Positions 63,851 to 64,000 of a stretch of 64,000 nt of DNA are shown in pieces (position 1 is the stretch's first letter; each line of letters begins with the position of its first letter). The translations under genes and the position numbers were made by a program. The DNA lies in the NCBI RefSeq assembly GCF_009765835.1, contig NZ_LMUS01000006.1, positions 1,074,438 through 1,138,437 on the forward strand, in the 5' to 3' direction. Below the pieces are notes generated by a model that did not search any database, had not been told where the DNA came from, and saw only the letters and a program-made list of their open reading frames with translations. The DNA comes from Granulicella sp. L56. GTDB lineage: Bacteria; Acidobacteriota; Terriglobia; Terriglobales; Acidobacteriaceae.

Positions 63851-64000
63851 TTGAATCTGGCAAACGAGGACACCCTGGGCAATCAGTCCGCCGATCTGGT
63901 GAGCGTCATCATCCCTGCATATAACGCTGCCCCCTATATCAAAGACACTCTCGAATCCGTCTTCGGCCAGACATACAAATCTTTTCAGATCGTTGTAGTC
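63851..64000 (+). CDS. Glycosyltransferase family 2, N-terminal fragment (cut by window edge)
   Basis: A TTG at 63851, with AAAGG nine bases upstream, starts 50 codons open to the edge. [37 protein letters not shown] is the unmistakable start of a GT-A family 2 transferase. It is divergent from the deacetylase and extends the polysaccharide cluster beyond the window. Confidence 0.9.
   Translation, partial: MNLANEDTLGNQSADLVSVIIPAYNAAPYIKDTLESVFGQTYKSFQIVVV

Overview
The window looks like chromosome of an acidobacterium of the Terriglobus/Granulicella/Edaphobacter type. This is inferred from the gene repertoire (exosortase/EPS locus, DUF4097 operon, many Tat- or Sec-exported enzymes) and from short dispersed palindromic repeats of a kind I associate with this family. 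No phage, plasmid, IS element or CRISPR array was seen.

Layout. 1-9.6 kb: a truncated LacI-type regulator, a divergent secreted protein of unknown function, 3-oxoacid CoA-transferase (scoAB), an exported aldose 1-epimerase, an SGNH hydrolase, ndk, and sucD/sucC, which are separated by a TetX-like flavin monooxygenase. 9.7-16 kb: trpD, an MFS transporter whose only plausible start is an ATC codon, a YbjQ-family protein, tdk, an exported S10 peptidase and Cu/Zn superoxide dismutase. 16.6-21.3 kb: an ECF sigma factor operon with a ZAS anti-sigma factor and two envelope proteins (LiaF-like membrane segments; DUF4097). 22.5-28.6 kb: a complete rrn operon on the minus strand (16S, tRNA-Ile, tRNA-Ala, 23S, 5S) with promoter, two boxA-like sites and terminator. 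29-36 kb: assorted metabolic and membrane genes, including a Tat-exported oxidoreductase/TIM-barrel pair, marC and ilvE.

36-64 kb is a surface-polysaccharide region. Two divergent sigma-54 activators, one with a receiver lacking its phospho-acceptor Asp and one with no receiver, precede an EPS set on the minus strand: polyprenyl-phosphate sugar transferase, tyrosine kinase, exosortase-associated ATPase, chain-length protein, outer-membrane barrel and Wza-like exporter. Divergent from it are an exosortase, EpsI and a large TPR lipoprotein. A near-consensus sigma-54 promoter lies between epsI and the TPR gene, and two clear dyads lie upstream of the exosortase. No protein in the window ends in a PEP-CTERM-like sorting signal, so the substrates must be elsewhere. 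A 1704-residue secreted beta-helix/Ig protein follows, then wecB, glycosyltransferases, an O-acyltransferase and a polysaccharide deacetylase. Likely working model (inference): the regulators tune the TPR/exosortase machinery, the minus-strand genes start, polymerise and export an exopolysaccharide, and the distal genes supply and modify its sugars.

Coordinates of starts were adjusted by ribosome-binding sites and family N-termini. All functional calls come from reading the sequence, with no database search.
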